Positions 26,281-35,087 of a stretch of 64,000 nucleotides of DNA are shown here, one piece after another (positions within the stretch are counted from its first letter, which is position 1; each line of letters starts with the position of its first letter). Below the pieces are notes generated by a model that saw only the letters and a program-made list of their open reading frames with translations, made no database searches and was not told the origin of the DNA. The position numbers and the translations under genes are program-made. The DNA is from Verrucomicrobiota bacterium (GTDB taxonomy: Bacteria > Chlamydiota > Chlamydiia > Chlamydiales > SM23-39): positions 1-64,000 of the forward strand of contig JAFEGL010000045.1 in NCBI GenBank assembly GCA_018239895.1, read 5' to 3'.

Positions 26281-26610
26281 CTGGGTGCGGGGCGGAACCC
26301 TGCATCATGCTTATCATGCATCATCATGTGAGCCGCGCTTCGCGGCGTATCCTGTTCTCTGGGCTAGGGCGTGTCGTCAATTATCCATGGTAAGCTTTTT
26401 GCGCCTTTTCCAATTGATCTGGGGGCCCGTCCTTGGCCTAGGTTATCAACTATGTCCTACGGAAGGGCTCCCAGATCAATTGGAAAATCCATCAAAAATC
26501 TTCCAGAGGATAATTGACGACACGCCCTAATCCAAGGAACAGGATATGCAGGATCGGCTTTGCCGGCATGATAGGCATGATGCAGGACTTCGCCCCGCAC
26601 CCCAGTTTTT
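26281..26610. repeat. Second nested-palindrome element (~325 bp)
   Basis: Fills most of the 375-base gap before glgB. Arms of about 40 bases at 26281-26319 and 26566-26604 (GGTGCGGGGCG / CGCCCCGCACC) enclose a second pair at 26345-26386 and 26508-26549, which share GGGCGTGTCGTCAATTATCC. These enclose a third at 26406-26430 and 26463-26487 (TTTTCCAATTGATCTGGG). Small hairpins (GCCGCG-CTT-CGCGGC at 26332 and CGGCTTTGCCG at 26555) project between arms. Six T follow. No coding gene and no obvious target duplication. The sequence is unrelated to the 12.9-kb element but shares segments with hairpins at 22.3, 37.9 and 46.8 kb. Confidence 0.8.
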
Positions 26611-26650
26611 TGTAGATGGCTAAATTCACAAAAACGTTAAGATAGAGCTT

Positions 26651-28780
26651 ATGTCTAGCGTTTCTGCTCCGATGAGTTCCGATGTTGAATTGTTGTCCGA
26701 AGGGCGCCACTACGACCCGCACCGTTTTCTCGGGTTGCACGAGGTCGAACAGGGGCAAGTGATCAGGCTCTGGCGGCCCGGCGCTACCGATGTTTATCTG
26801 GAAGTTCTCGGCTCGATCGTCACTGCTCAAAAGACAAACGATCGGGGTCTCTTTGAGTATTTTCCCCAGCAAAAAATCAAAGGAACCGATTACAAAATCT
26901 ACCACCAAAATGGGCAGCTCCACTGCGATCCTTACGTATTTTGGCCGCAGGTCGGAGAGACGGACCGGTTTTTATTCAACAAAGGCTGCCATTACGAACT
27001 ATTTGAAACAATCGGCGCACAAATCAAACGGGTCGACGGCGTTGAGGGGACTGCCTTCTCCGTCTGGGCTCCGAATGCGAGGAGCGTCAGCCTGGTCGCC
27101 GACTTCAACTACTTTGATGGGAGAATGTCCCCGATGCGGAGCCTCGGCGCTTCCGGATTGTGGGAACTTTTTGTCCCGGGCATTGCCCAGGGCGAGAAAT
27201 ATAAATTCGAAGTCCGCACTCGCGAAGGGCATTTGCGGATCAAGAGCGATCCAATGGCCTTCTTCTCTGAACTAAGACCCAAGACCGCCTCTGTCGTGTG
27301 GAACGTCCACGCCCACGAGTGGAAAGATCGGGAGTGGATGGCAAAAAAGGGCGGGTTGAGCCGGCCCATGAACATCTATGAAGTCCACCTCGGCTCTTGG
27401 AAAAATTATGGGACCGAGTTTCCCAATTACCGGCAGCTGGCGATCGATTTGGCCGCCTATTGCAAAGAGATGGGATTTTCCCACGTAGAACTGCTCCCCG
27501 TGATGGAGCATCCGCTCGATGAGTCGTGGGGATACCAAGTCACTGGATTTTACTCTGTCACAAGCCGGTATGGAAATCCGACCGAGTTCCAAGAGTTTGT
27601 CGACCATCTCCACCAAAATGGGATCGGAGTTCTCCTCGATTGGGTTCCAGCCCACTTTCCGACCGATGATTTCTCTCTTTTGCGTTTCGATGGGACCGCT
27701 TTGTACGAGCACGAAGATCCGCGCAAAGGGCTCCACCCTCACTGGCAGACGGCGATTTTCAATTACGGAAGGAAAGAGGTCACCAACTTCCTCATCGCGA
27801 GCGCCCTTTTCTGGTTTAAAATCATGCATGTCGATGGGCTCCGAGTCGATGCGGTCGCCTCGATGCTCTACCTCGATTACGGGCGCAATGCAGGGGAGTG
27901 GATCCCCAATCCCGACGGGAGTAATTTCAACATCGACGCGATCGAGTTCATCAAGCACCTCAACTCGATTGTCCATGAGCGGTGCCCAGGCGCTCTGATG
28001 ATCGCCGAAGAATCTTCTGCCTACTCTGGCGTGACCCATCCCGAAGGGCTCGGGTTCGACCTCAAATGGAACATGGGTTGGATGAACGATACCCTCCGCT
28101 ATTTTTCCAAAGATCCAGTTTATCGCCGCTACCACCAAAACGATTTGACCTTCAGTCTGCTCTATGCTTTTACGGAAAAATTCATGTCGGTCCTCTCGCA
28201 CGATGAGGTGGTCCACGGCAAGAGGAGCCTCATTGGCAAAATGCCCGGCACCGACTGGCAGAAATTCGCCGGAGTCCGCCTCCTCTACAGCTATCTCCTC
28301 TGCCATCCTGGCAAGAAACTTTGGTTCATGGGAGGAGAGCTGGCGCAATGGAACGAGTGGGACTCGTCAAAACAGCTCGACTGGGAGCTCCTCCAGTATC
28401 CGACCCATCAGGGCGTTTCAAACGTAGTGAAAGAGCTCAACCATTTTTACCAGGCCCATCCAGCTCTTTGGGAATCTGATTTCGAGTGGCAGGGCTACGA
28501 ATGGATCGACTTTTCCGATTCCGACAACAGCGTTATCTCCTATCTGCGCAAAGGGAAAGACTCGAAGCTCGCCGTCGTCCACAATTTTACGCCCCAGTAT
28601 TGCGACTCCTACTGGGTCCGGCTCGGCCACGTCCGGTCGGTCCGAGAGGTGTTCAACACAGATGAGGAGCGATTTGGCGGCTCTGGCAAGCTAAATCGAG
28701 AAATAAGATATTCAAGCGAAGGATTTTCGATTGTCCTGGCGCCGCTGGCCACGATGATTTTCGAGGTGGATCTTGGTTAA
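26651..28780 (+). CDS. glgB: 1,4-alpha-glucan branching enzyme
   Basis: 709 aa, GH13. Introduces alpha-1,6 branches into glycogen, which chlamydiae store. An N-terminal CBM48-type module (LGLHEVEQGQVIRLWRPGA) and a second one (GTAFSVWAPNARSVSLV) precede the catalytic barrel. The barrel has nucleophile Asp in GLRVDAVASMLY, acid/base Glu in MIAEESSAY and the third acidic residue in VLSHDEVVHGK. Full length. Its 3' end overlaps ligA by eight bases. Confidence 0.97.
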   Translation: MSSVSAPMSSDVELLSEGRHYDPHRFLGLHEVEQGQVIRLWRPGATDVYLEVLGSIVTAQKTNDRGLFEYFPQQKIKGTDYKIYHQNGQLHCDPYVFWPQVGETDRFLFNKGCHYELFETIGAQIKRVDGVEGTAFSVWAPNARSVSLVADFNYFDGRMSPMRSLGASGLWELFVPGIAQGEKYKFEVRTREGHLRIKSDPMAFFSELRPKTASVVWNVHAHEWKDREWMAKKGGLSRPMNIYEVHLGSWKNYGTEFPNYRQLAIDLAAYCKEMGFSHVELLPVMEHPLDESWGYQVTGFYSVTSRYGNPTEFQEFVDHLHQNGIGVLLDWVPAHFPTDDFSLLRFDGTALYEHEDPRKGLHPHWQTAIFNYGRKEVTNFLIASALFWFKIMHVDGLRVDAVASMLYLDYGRNAGEWIPNPDGSNFNIDAIEFIKHLNSIVHERCPGALMIAEESSAYSGVTHPEGLGFDLKWNMGWMNDTLRYFSKDPVYRRYHQNDLTFSLLYAFTEKFMSVLSHDEVVHGKRSLIGKMPGTDWQKFAGVRLLYSYLLCHPGKKLWFMGGELAQWNEWDSSKQLDWELLQYPTHQGVSNVVKELNHFYQAHPALWESDFEWQGYEWIDFSDSDNSVISYLRKGKDSKLAVVHNFTPQYCDSYWVRLGHVRSVREVFNTDEERFGGSGKLNREIRYSSEGFSIVLAPLATMIFEVDLG

Positions 28781-30767
28781 AAATCAAAGAGAATATATCG
28801 AGCTGGCCGAAGAGCTCATCGAACACGATAAACACTACTACGACGAAGCGAAGCCTGCCATCTCAGATTTCGAATACGACCGGATGATGAAGGCCCTCAT
28901 CGACTACGAAAAAAAGCATCCCGACCAGATTCTTCCCAACTCACCCAGCCAACGGGTTGCAGAATCGGCCACCGAGGGGTTTAAGCAGAGAGAGCACATG
29001 GTCCCCATGATGTCGCTCGCCAACACCTACTCGGAAGAGGAGATTTCCGATTTCATCAAGAGAGTTCAAAAGGGACTCGAGAAAAAAGAGGTTGCCTTTT
29101 GCTGCGAGCTCAAAATCGACGGGACGGCCCTCTCGCTTCGCTATGAGAAAGGGAAGCTCGTCCATGCCCTCACGCGAGGCAACGGCAAAGTGGGGGACGA
29201 TGTGACAGCCAACATCAAGACGATCAAGTCGGTGCCCCTAAAACTATCAGGTTCTGTTCCAGACGTGTTTGAAGTGCGGGGAGAGGTCTATCTCTCAATC
29301 GCCGCGTTCGAGGCGCTAAATGCCCAACGGGAAGAAGAGGGGGAGATGCTCTTCGCCAACCCGCGCAACGCAGCGGCTGGCTCTCTCAAGCAGCTCGATC
29401 CCCGCGAAGTCGCCAAAAGGAAACTGAACCTCCTTTGCTATGCGATCGCCGAAGGACAGTCGCCCGAATCGACCCAGCATGAGACGATCCAGTTCTTGAA
29501 AAAAGCGGGCTTTCCGACCGCAAAACCAGAATATGTCGCCCGGTGCCATAGCATCTCCGAGATCATGAAATTTGCCGAAAAAGTTCACAAAGACAGAGAA
29601 AAACTCCCCTTCGAAATCGACGGAATCGTGATCAAAGTAGACGATCTCAAAGCCCATAAAATCCTCGGTGCGACCGGCAAGACGCCCCGCTATGCCGTCG
29701 CCTACAAATTTGCGCCAGAGCAGGCCACTACCCGAATCAACGACATCACCGTCCAAGTCGGCCGTTCCGGCGTCTTGACCCCCGTTGCAGAACTCGAGCC
29801 CGTTTTCTTAGCTGGAAGCACGATTTCACGAGCGACTCTCCACAACCAGGAAGAGGTCGCCCGAAAAGATATCCGCGTTGGAGATTGGGTCGCCATCGAA
29901 AAGGGGGGAGACGTCATCCCCAAAGTAGTGAAGGTCGATTTCAAGAAAAGGCCCCACAATAGCAAAGAGTGGAAGATGCCGCGGGTATGCCCCGCCTGCC
30001 ACACGGCCGTTGTCCACAAAGAAGGGGAGGTCGCCGTCCGGTGCCCGAATCCGAAATGCACAGGCCAAAGGGTCCGCCGCGTCCAGTATTTTGCCAGCAA
30101 ACATGCGATGGATATCGAGCACATGGGCGAAAAGGTCGTCGAACAGCTCGTAGAAAAAGGGCTTGTGAGCCGCGTCTCCGATATCTATCTCCTCACAGAA
30201 GACGATTTGGCGACGCTCGAAGGGTTTAAGGAAAAATCGATCCAAAACCTCCTCGATAGCATCGAAAAATCGCGCAAATGCCCCCTTTCCCGCTTTATCA
30301 TGGCCCTCGGGATCAAATATGTCGGAACCGAGACGGCTGAACTTCTCGCCGAAGAGGCGCGCGACCTCGATCACCTCATGCACATGAGCGAAGAGGAGCT
30401 TCTCCACATCGAAGGGATCGGAGAGAAAACAGCGAGTGCCATCGTCGAACATTTTAGCGACAGAGCGAATCGGGAAGAGATCAGACTCCTTTTGGACCAC
30501 GGCGTAACGCCTCAGCGGCAAAAAAGGCAAAAGATCGCAGGTCATATTTTTTCGGGAAAAACTTTCGTCCTTACGGGCGCTCTCAAACACTACACACGCG
30601 ATGAAGCTGCTTCTCTCATCAAAGAGCGGGGCGGGAAAACAGCCGGCTCCGTCAGCAAAAACACCGACTACGTCCTCGTAGGCGAAGACCCTGGCTCCAA
30701 ATACGACAAAGCCAAAGAACTCAAGATCGATATTCTCTCAGAAGAACAATTCAAGAAGATGCTCTAG
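28773..30767 (+). CDS. ligA: NAD-dependent DNA ligase
   Basis: 664 aa. Seals nicks in replication and repair. Ia domain at the N-terminus, adenylation domain with KxDG Lys114 (ELKIDG), OB fold (AYKFAPEQATT onward), zinc finger with CPAC..C..C, helix-hairpin-helix repeats (GIGEKTASAIVEHF) and a C-terminal BRCT domain (FSGKTFVLTGAL). The start is TTG, placed six bases after GAGG within the end of glgB; there is no in-frame ATG that keeps the Ia domain. Its stop overlaps the converging gene by four bases. Confidence 0.97.
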   Translation: MVKNQREYIELAEELIEHDKHYYDEAKPAISDFEYDRMMKALIDYEKKHPDQILPNSPSQRVAESATEGFKQREHMVPMMSLANTYSEEEISDFIKRVQKGLEKKEVAFCCELKIDGTALSLRYEKGKLVHALTRGNGKVGDDVTANIKTIKSVPLKLSGSVPDVFEVRGEVYLSIAAFEALNAQREEEGEMLFANPRNAAAGSLKQLDPREVAKRKLNLLCYAIAEGQSPESTQHETIQFLKKAGFPTAKPEYVARCHSISEIMKFAEKVHKDREKLPFEIDGIVIKVDDLKAHKILGATGKTPRYAVAYKFAPEQATTRINDITVQVGRSGVLTPVAELEPVFLAGSTISRATLHNQEEVARKDIRVGDWVAIEKGGDVIPKVVKVDFKKRPHNSKEWKMPRVCPACHTAVVHKEGEVAVRCPNPKCTGQRVRRVQYFASKHAMDIEHMGEKVVEQLVEKGLVSRVSDIYLLTEDDLATLEGFKEKSIQNLLDSIEKSRKCPLSRFIMALGIKYVGTETAELLAEEARDLDHLMHMSEEELLHIEGIGEKTASAIVEHFSDRANREEIRLLLDHGVTPQRQKRQKIAGHIFSGKTFVLTGALKHYTRDEAASLIKERGGKTAGSVSKNTDYVLVGEDPGSKYDKAKELKIDILSEEQFKKML

Positions 30768-31612
30768 GCGGCAAGGAAAGCTGGATTGATCCGATAGAAA
30801 GTGGGAGGAATGGGGCGGGAAGCTGTCCCTTTTCTCGCTTTGACGGCGATGGCTACGTGGAAAGGGTAGCCGGAGGGGAGCGAGGGGAGAAAGCAGCGGC
30901 GGCGAAGAGTCTCTAGCTCCTCGGCGTGGACTTGGAAAAACCAGACCTCTTGCACTTCGGGCCAGCTGGCGGGTTCGACCGAGTAGAGGTTCTCTACATC
31001 AAAGCTATATTCTTTTCCCAGTTCAGGCATCCGGTCGAGAGAGTGGAAGGCCGCCTCTCGAGCTGTGATGACCGGAATGTGGGCTCCATCGGGGCTGCCA
31101 AAGAGGTTGAAGTAAGGGGGGCGGACAAGTCCTTGGGTTTTAAGAAGGGGAAATAGCGAGGAGATGAAGCTATTGTCTACATCGAGGTAGTAAAGACCTT
31201 GAGCGTTCTTCCGAAGAGTCCCTTTTCCCTTATTTAAGGCCCGGAGGAGTTTCCGGTTCCTGGGGATGGGGCGGGTGACCATGACCTCCTGGCTCTCCGA
31301 CATCAGGTACGGGATCGGCTCAGGGTTCTTCTTTTTGTCCTTATCGAAGGCTCCTCGGGTAAAGAATCGGGAGGGACCAAAACTCCGGTCGGGGGGCAGG
31401 ATCGGGTCGGAGAGGAGGGGTCGGGTCGTCTTGACGCCCGAGACGACAGGGGGGTCCTGGGAATCTAAAAGATCTTGAAGCTTTCCCTTGATAGTCGAAA
31501 TGGCAATGTAGGCGCTCTTATGAATCTTAGCCGCTGATCGTGAGGCACTTGAGCCGATTCTCTGGAGGAAGGCCGAAGGGAGTGAGTTTCTTCGAAAGGT
31601 TCTAATTGCCAT
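30764..31612 (-). CDS. Unknown protein, possibly a degenerate 2H-phosphoesterase-like domain
   Basis: About 282 aa, no firm family. The N-terminal 100 residues are basic and low in order (RTFRRNSLPSAFLQRIGSSA), which could be a secretion signal region. The C-terminal 150 residues have a GAHIPVIT strand and a PSGYPFHVAIAVK strand, spaced like the two His motifs of 2H phosphoesterases, but the Thr/Ser of HxT/S is absent. I set the start at ATG 31612 because a TTGAAT-N17-TATAAT promoter occupies the upstream codons. The leader would then be only a few bases long. Confidence 0.55.
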   Translation of the reverse strand: MAIRTFRRNSLPSAFLQRIGSSASRSAAKIHKSAYIAISTIKGKLQDLLDSQDPPVVSGVKTTRPLLSDPILPPDRSFGPSRFFTRGAFDKDKKKNPEPIPYLMSESQEVMVTRPIPRNRKLLRALNKGKGTLRKNAQGLYYLDVDNSFISSLFPLLKTQGLVRPPYFNLFGSPDGAHIPVITAREAAFHSLDRMPELGKEYSFDVENLYSVEPASWPEVQEVWFFQVHAEELETLRRRCFLPSLPSGYPFHVAIAVKARKGTASRPIPPTFYRINPAFLAA

Positions 31613-31622
31613 AGTGCCAAAC

Positions 31623-31651
31623 ATTATAGTTAATAATTGATTTTTATTCAA
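31623..31651 (-). promoter_or_regulatory. Promoter of the 30764-31612 gene
   Basis: On the minus strand TTGAAT (31651-31646), 17-bp spacer, TATAAT (31628-31623). Transcription would begin about five bases before the ATG, giving a nearly leaderless mRNA. Confidence 0.6.
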
Positions 31652-31684
31652 TTGAAATTAATTTTTATATAACAGTGTGTGTTT

Positions 31685-31713
31685 TTGTTTTAAATGTTCT
31701 GAAGTGTTAAAAT
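31685..31713 (+). promoter_or_regulatory. Promoter of the seven-gene small-protein cluster
   Basis: TTGTTT (31685-31690), 17-bp spacer, TAAAAT (31708-31713), in very AT-rich DNA 32 bases before the first ATG. It fires away from the promoter at 31623-31651. Confidence 0.55.
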
Positions 31714-31744
31714 CTTGGCGATTTAAATAAATAAAGGTGATTTT

Positions 31745-32149
31745 ATGTCAATTCCAAGAGATCCCATTCATTCCTTGCCCACTTCAGCTCAAGAAACCGT
31801 TAAAGCTCTTAGAGCCATCCAAAAATATGAAAGAAAAATCAGCTCGATGACATTCAACGGAAAATTGATCCCTCTCGATACATATCTTTTAACTATGATG
31901 GAGCAAACGAGTCTTTCAATTAGTAAATATTTAACTGCATTGGATACCCTTGAAACCTCTTCAGACTCATTTAAAAAAATTTTTGCTGAAGCTTCCGTCA
32001 AATCTGAAGAAAAAACAGTGATGAGTCTCATTGAAAAAACCAACACGTCTTTGAACAGCCAGGAAGAAGAAATTGCAGGGAAAGTGAAAAAAGCTCAAAT
32101 GGAAGCTGGTTTTCAACGAATTATAGAACAAAATAGAGCTTTCCGGTAA
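31745..32149 (+). CDS. Cluster protein, short form 1 (unknown family)
   Basis: 134 aa, all-helical by appearance, no signal peptide or membrane helix. First of seven related genes. The shared core reads YERKISSMTFNGKLIPL, then MMEQTSLSISKYLTALDTL: a helix, a NG-x-LI turn, and a helix with T-x-x-x-I-x-x-Y. It is longer and more diverged at its C-terminus than the other two short forms (33448 and 35088). AAAGGTG precedes the ATG. No function can be given. The next gene starts five bases after its stop. Confidence 0.75.
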   Translation: MSIPRDPIHSLPTSAQETVKALRAIQKYERKISSMTFNGKLIPLDTYLLTMMEQTSLSISKYLTALDTLETSSDSFKKIFAEASVKSEEKTVMSLIEKTNTSLNSQEEEIAGKVKKAQMEAGFQRIIEQNRAFR

Positions 32150-32154
32150 AAATT

Positions 32155-32781
32155 ATGAACCTAATTAATAAAGACTGGGATGCAGTCAAGAGAGCGAATG
32201 CCCATGTTGCATCCTTCAAATCCACGATCGAAGATTATTTTCTAGTAGGCGGCCAGGTTATCTCAGTTGATCTAATGGTCGATTCATGTATTGCGAGAAC
32301 AAATGCTGCAATTGAGAACTTTTTGCAAAACTTAGCCCAATATAGAGCCTATGAGCCCAATGTCGATTTCTGGTTGCGACACAATGTCGATTGGGTGGGA
32401 AACCAACCAATCCCTGAGACTTTCGCTCAGGCTGCAAAAGATGTGCATACAGAATTCACAAGTCTTGAGTTCAATTTACTTGAGAAAAGAGAAGCAATAT
32501 TTAGTGCGAAACGAATAGCTGAAGAGGGATTACTTCGCGATACAGAAACTAATATCCACGAGTTTTATAAGGTAATAAATAGCAATGAGTACAAATATTT
32601 GATGCAGGGATATGACGTTCATACTCTCCAACCTTTACAAGAAATAGCAATTGAGGGAATCGCCGCCTACAGCCTGTTAAGACCAGAACATAAGGTTCAG
32701 CACGCTCAATATGTAAATGAAGTTATATACCAATTCACAAGCGAAGCTGAGGCCTGCTTGCCCCAAAGAGATACTGCTTAA
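32155..32781 (+). CDS. Cluster protein, long form B1 (unknown family)
   Basis: 208 aa, helical and soluble. N-terminal DWDAVKRANAHVASFKSTIE leads into FLVGGQVI and RTNAAIENFLQNLAQYR, which aligns with the short-form core. Then EPNVDFW, NVDWVGNQPIP and a long helical C-terminal half ending CLPQRDTA. Its counterpart 33813-34457 shares this layout and the CLPxxDT ending. No strong Shine-Dalgarno, and only five bases separate it from the gene before and none from the gene after, so coupling is likely. Confidence 0.75.
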   Translation: MNLINKDWDAVKRANAHVASFKSTIEDYFLVGGQVISVDLMVDSCIARTNAAIENFLQNLAQYRAYEPNVDFWLRHNVDWVGNQPIPETFAQAAKDVHTEFTSLEFNLLEKREAIFSAKRIAEEGLLRDTETNIHEFYKVINSNEYKYLMQGYDVHTLQPLQEIAIEGIAAYSLLRPEHKVQHAQYVNEVIYQFTSEAEACLPQRDTA

Positions 32782-33420
32782 ATGAATTCTTGCACTAAAT
32801 GGGATTCTGTTAAGGAGGCATGTTGGCAGCGTCAGACATTTGATTCGACGATTGAAGCGAATTTTCTAGTTGGGGGCCGTTTTATCGGGTTTCCCAGCGA
32901 AGAGCTAACTCAGCTTTTTGCCGGAGCCAAAACTGCGATCGAACAATTCTCAAAACAGCTTGAAGAATTCAGGTCCCGAGAGCCGAACGTCGATGGTTGG
33001 ATCGAGCGGAATGTAGATTGGATTGACGATGATCTGATTCCCAGTCCTTTAAGCGAGAGTGCCGAGAGTGTAAGTAGAGCCATTTCACCCTTTCTTATCC
33101 GAACAACGGTTCTCTCGGAAACCATAGCTGAGGCCAAGAGCCAAGCAGCCAGAACTTTTGTCGAAGGCGCCTATCAAAGTAGCGCCACATTTCGAAGCGG
33201 ATTGGAGCGAGAGGATGTTCAATACCTCTTGAAGAGTCAAGGCGGACCTATCGAGGAACTTAGGCAATCTTTGTTGAACGCTCGAATGGCTTTGGCCGGT
33301 TTTCAAGAACTTCATCGGGAGCTCATTGGACCTGCAAAAGTTCTAGCTGCTATCCACCTCAACGAAGCTGTCTTAGAATTTTTTGACCAAATTGATCTCA
33401 ACATGCCAATCAAGCTCTAA
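32782..33420 (+). CDS. Cluster protein, long form C1 (unknown family)
   Basis: 212 aa. Begins on the base after the previous stop codon. It is a paralogue of form B: KWDSVKEACWQRQTFDSTIE, FLVGGRFIGFPSEEL, TAIEQFSKQLEEFRSREPNVD, then NVDWIDDDLIP. The second half differs from form B but matches 34459-35079 (GFPxxEL, EREDVQYLL/KREDTLKLL, L-N-x-A/G near the end). Soluble and helical; no catalytic motif seen. Confidence 0.75.
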   Translation: MNSCTKWDSVKEACWQRQTFDSTIEANFLVGGRFIGFPSEELTQLFAGAKTAIEQFSKQLEEFRSREPNVDGWIERNVDWIDDDLIPSPLSESAESVSRAISPFLIRTTVLSETIAEAKSQAARTFVEGAYQSSATFRSGLEREDVQYLLKSQGGPIEELRQSLLNARMALAGFQELHRELIGPAKVLAAIHLNEAVLEFFDQIDLNMPIKL

Positions 33421-33447
33421 AATGCGTTTCAATAAAGGTAAATAATT

Positions 33448-33804
33448 ATGTCGTTTCCTGCACATAATCAAGTTATAATGTCTCTTAATATTATTAAGGA
33501 TTATCAATGTCGAGTTGAGTTAATAAAAATTGATGGCAGATTAATTCATATTAATCGGTCTGTTAGAGAAATAATAGAAGCTACTAACGAATCGATCGAA
33601 GAATTTTGCGAAGTTTTGGATAGTTTTCAACATTCGAGCAATTCTAAATTTCGATTTTCTTTAGATGTTTATAACAAAGTTCAAGGTAATGTTATTAAAA
33701 GTATTGCTGATGCCAATTATTCAATTAGTCTTGTAATCGAACAAGTGAAGAATGAGTTGGCGTGGCAAAAAGCGCTGAGCGCAATTAGAAATATGGGACG
33801 TTAA
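33448..33804 (+). CDS. Cluster protein, short form 2 (unknown family)
   Basis: 118 aa. The core reads DYQCRVELIKIDGRLIHI followed by IIEATNESIEEFCEVLDSFQ; the tail EQVKNELAWQKALSAIRNMGR is shared with short form 3. It opens the second copy of the short-long-long set, 27 bases after the first set, with its own AAAGGTAA site. DNA is strongly AT-rich. Confidence 0.75.
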   Translation: MSFPAHNQVIMSLNIIKDYQCRVELIKIDGRLIHINRSVREIIEATNESIEEFCEVLDSFQHSSNSKFRFSLDVYNKVQGNVIKSIADANYSISLVIEQVKNELAWQKALSAIRNMGR

Positions 33805-33812
33805 AGGTAATT

Positions 33813-34457
33813 ATGAATTTAGTCGGAGATTCAAAATGGAATGCAGTCAGAAACGCAAATACTCTTGTTCAGGCATTTAGTAGAACAGTTGAAGAGCTTC
33901 TTGTGGTAGGAGGGCGCCTCATTAAGGTAAGCCCTGAATTCGATGATCTTTTTAAAAGGACTCAAGCTGTCGTTGAGAGGTTCATGAATGAGCTCGAATC
34001 ATTTAGAGCTTTTGAACCCCATATCGACTTAAGAATGATGGCTAATCAAATTGAATGGGTTGGAACTCATCCGATCCCGACGCCTTTAGTCGATGCGGCA
34101 CGCAAAGTCGCCTTGAATGTAGCGGTATTTAATACTGAAGCATCTGAAAACAGGGGAGCGATCGCAGCTTTAAAGGATGCTGCTGAAGAAGCGGTATTAC
34201 AAGAGTTGAGGGAGTCCGCCGGTAAATTTGAAGAGATCGTTCAAAGTTTAGAATATCAATGGTTGTTGCAAAGCTATGATGGCAAAGATCTGCTCTCTTT
34301 ACAGGCAAACGCGAGCCAAAATCTAGAAACGTTTCTCGCTCTTTCTCCCGACGGAGATCGAAATACAATATCTGAAAAAGCCATGGAGACACTTTCAGAG
34401 TTATGCAGATTCTTCGAAAAAGTCGAAGAATGTTTACCGACAAAGGATACGGTTTGA
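33813..34457 (+). CDS. Cluster protein, long form B2 (unknown family)
   Basis: 214 aa. Pairs with B1: KWNAVRNANTLVQAFSRTVE, VVGGRLIKV, RTQAVVERFMNELESFRAFEP, then IEWVGTHPIPTPL and the ending CLPTKDTV. Middle part is a long Ala/Glu-rich helix that could be a coiled coil. AAAGGTAAT precedes the ATG, eight bases after the short form. Divergence from B1 is large, so the duplication is old. Confidence 0.75.
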   Translation: MNLVGDSKWNAVRNANTLVQAFSRTVEELLVVGGRLIKVSPEFDDLFKRTQAVVERFMNELESFRAFEPHIDLRMMANQIEWVGTHPIPTPLVDAARKVALNVAVFNTEASENRGAIAALKDAAEEAVLQELRESAGKFEEIVQSLEYQWLLQSYDGKDLLSLQANASQNLETFLALSPDGDRNTISEKAMETLSELCRFFEKVEECLPTKDTV

Positions 34458-34458
34458 T

Positions 34459-35079
34459 ATGAATTCTTTAGATAGATGGGCTACAATCAAATCGGCTTGG
34501 GAAAGCCGCCGCTTATTCGACTCAACAGTCGAGGCAAATTTTGTCGTTGCCGAGCGATTGATCGGATTCCCGACACAAGAGCTTTATAATCTCTATGAGA
34601 GAGTAAGTCAGGTTTTCGACCAGTTCTGGCAAGAATATAAGTTGATTAGGTCGGGCGAGCCAATCCATGCGTGGGATGTTATCCCCGAAGATCAGATTGC
34701 CGATACCCTCCTAGCAAAAGCGGTGGCTGCAAATCAAGTTGTGGCGCAATTTGTCGGAATAACAGCTCAAATACCACAAATACAAGTAGCAAAAGCCAAG
34801 GCTGAGGCTGCAAATAATTTTGTTGCGGCAGCTCAACAAAACTGCGTAAAAATTGAAGCCCTCTTGAAAAGGGAGGATACTTTAAAACTCTTGGCGCAAA
34901 ATCCTTTGATTAGAAATGGAGCCACTGATGCTTGGGGTAAAATGATTGAATTTAACATGGCAAATGACTGGTCAACACAAGTTCTTGCAGCTTCCCGCTT
35001 GAATGGCGCCCATATGCGATTGGAAAGATTGATTAATGAAAATCTCGATTTGTTATTTAATTCTATAAAAATAAATTAA
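34459..35079 (+). CDS. Cluster protein, long form C2 (unknown family)
   Basis: 206 aa. Pairs with C1: RWATIKSAWESRRLFDSTVE, FVVAERLIGFPTQELYNLYE and KREDTLKLL. The GG of the core is replaced by AE and the NVDW motif is lost, so it is the most changed long form. It starts one base after the B2 stop, copying the B1-C1 junction. Confidence 0.75.
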   Translation: MNSLDRWATIKSAWESRRLFDSTVEANFVVAERLIGFPTQELYNLYERVSQVFDQFWQEYKLIRSGEPIHAWDVIPEDQIADTLLAKAVAANQVVAQFVGITAQIPQIQVAKAKAEAANNFVAAAQQNCVKIEALLKREDTLKLLAQNPLIRNGATDAWGKMIEFNMANDWSTQVLAASRLNGAHMRLERLINENLDLLFNSIKIN

Positions 35080-35087
35080 GGAGAGTT

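Noticed and set aside
26285..26530. An 81-codon open frame inside the second palindrome
   Set aside because: It simply reads through palindromic arms; no start signal.
27272..28348. A 358-codon open frame opposite glgB
   Set aside because: Shadow of a strongly supported gene; composition is that of reverse-complemented glgB codons.
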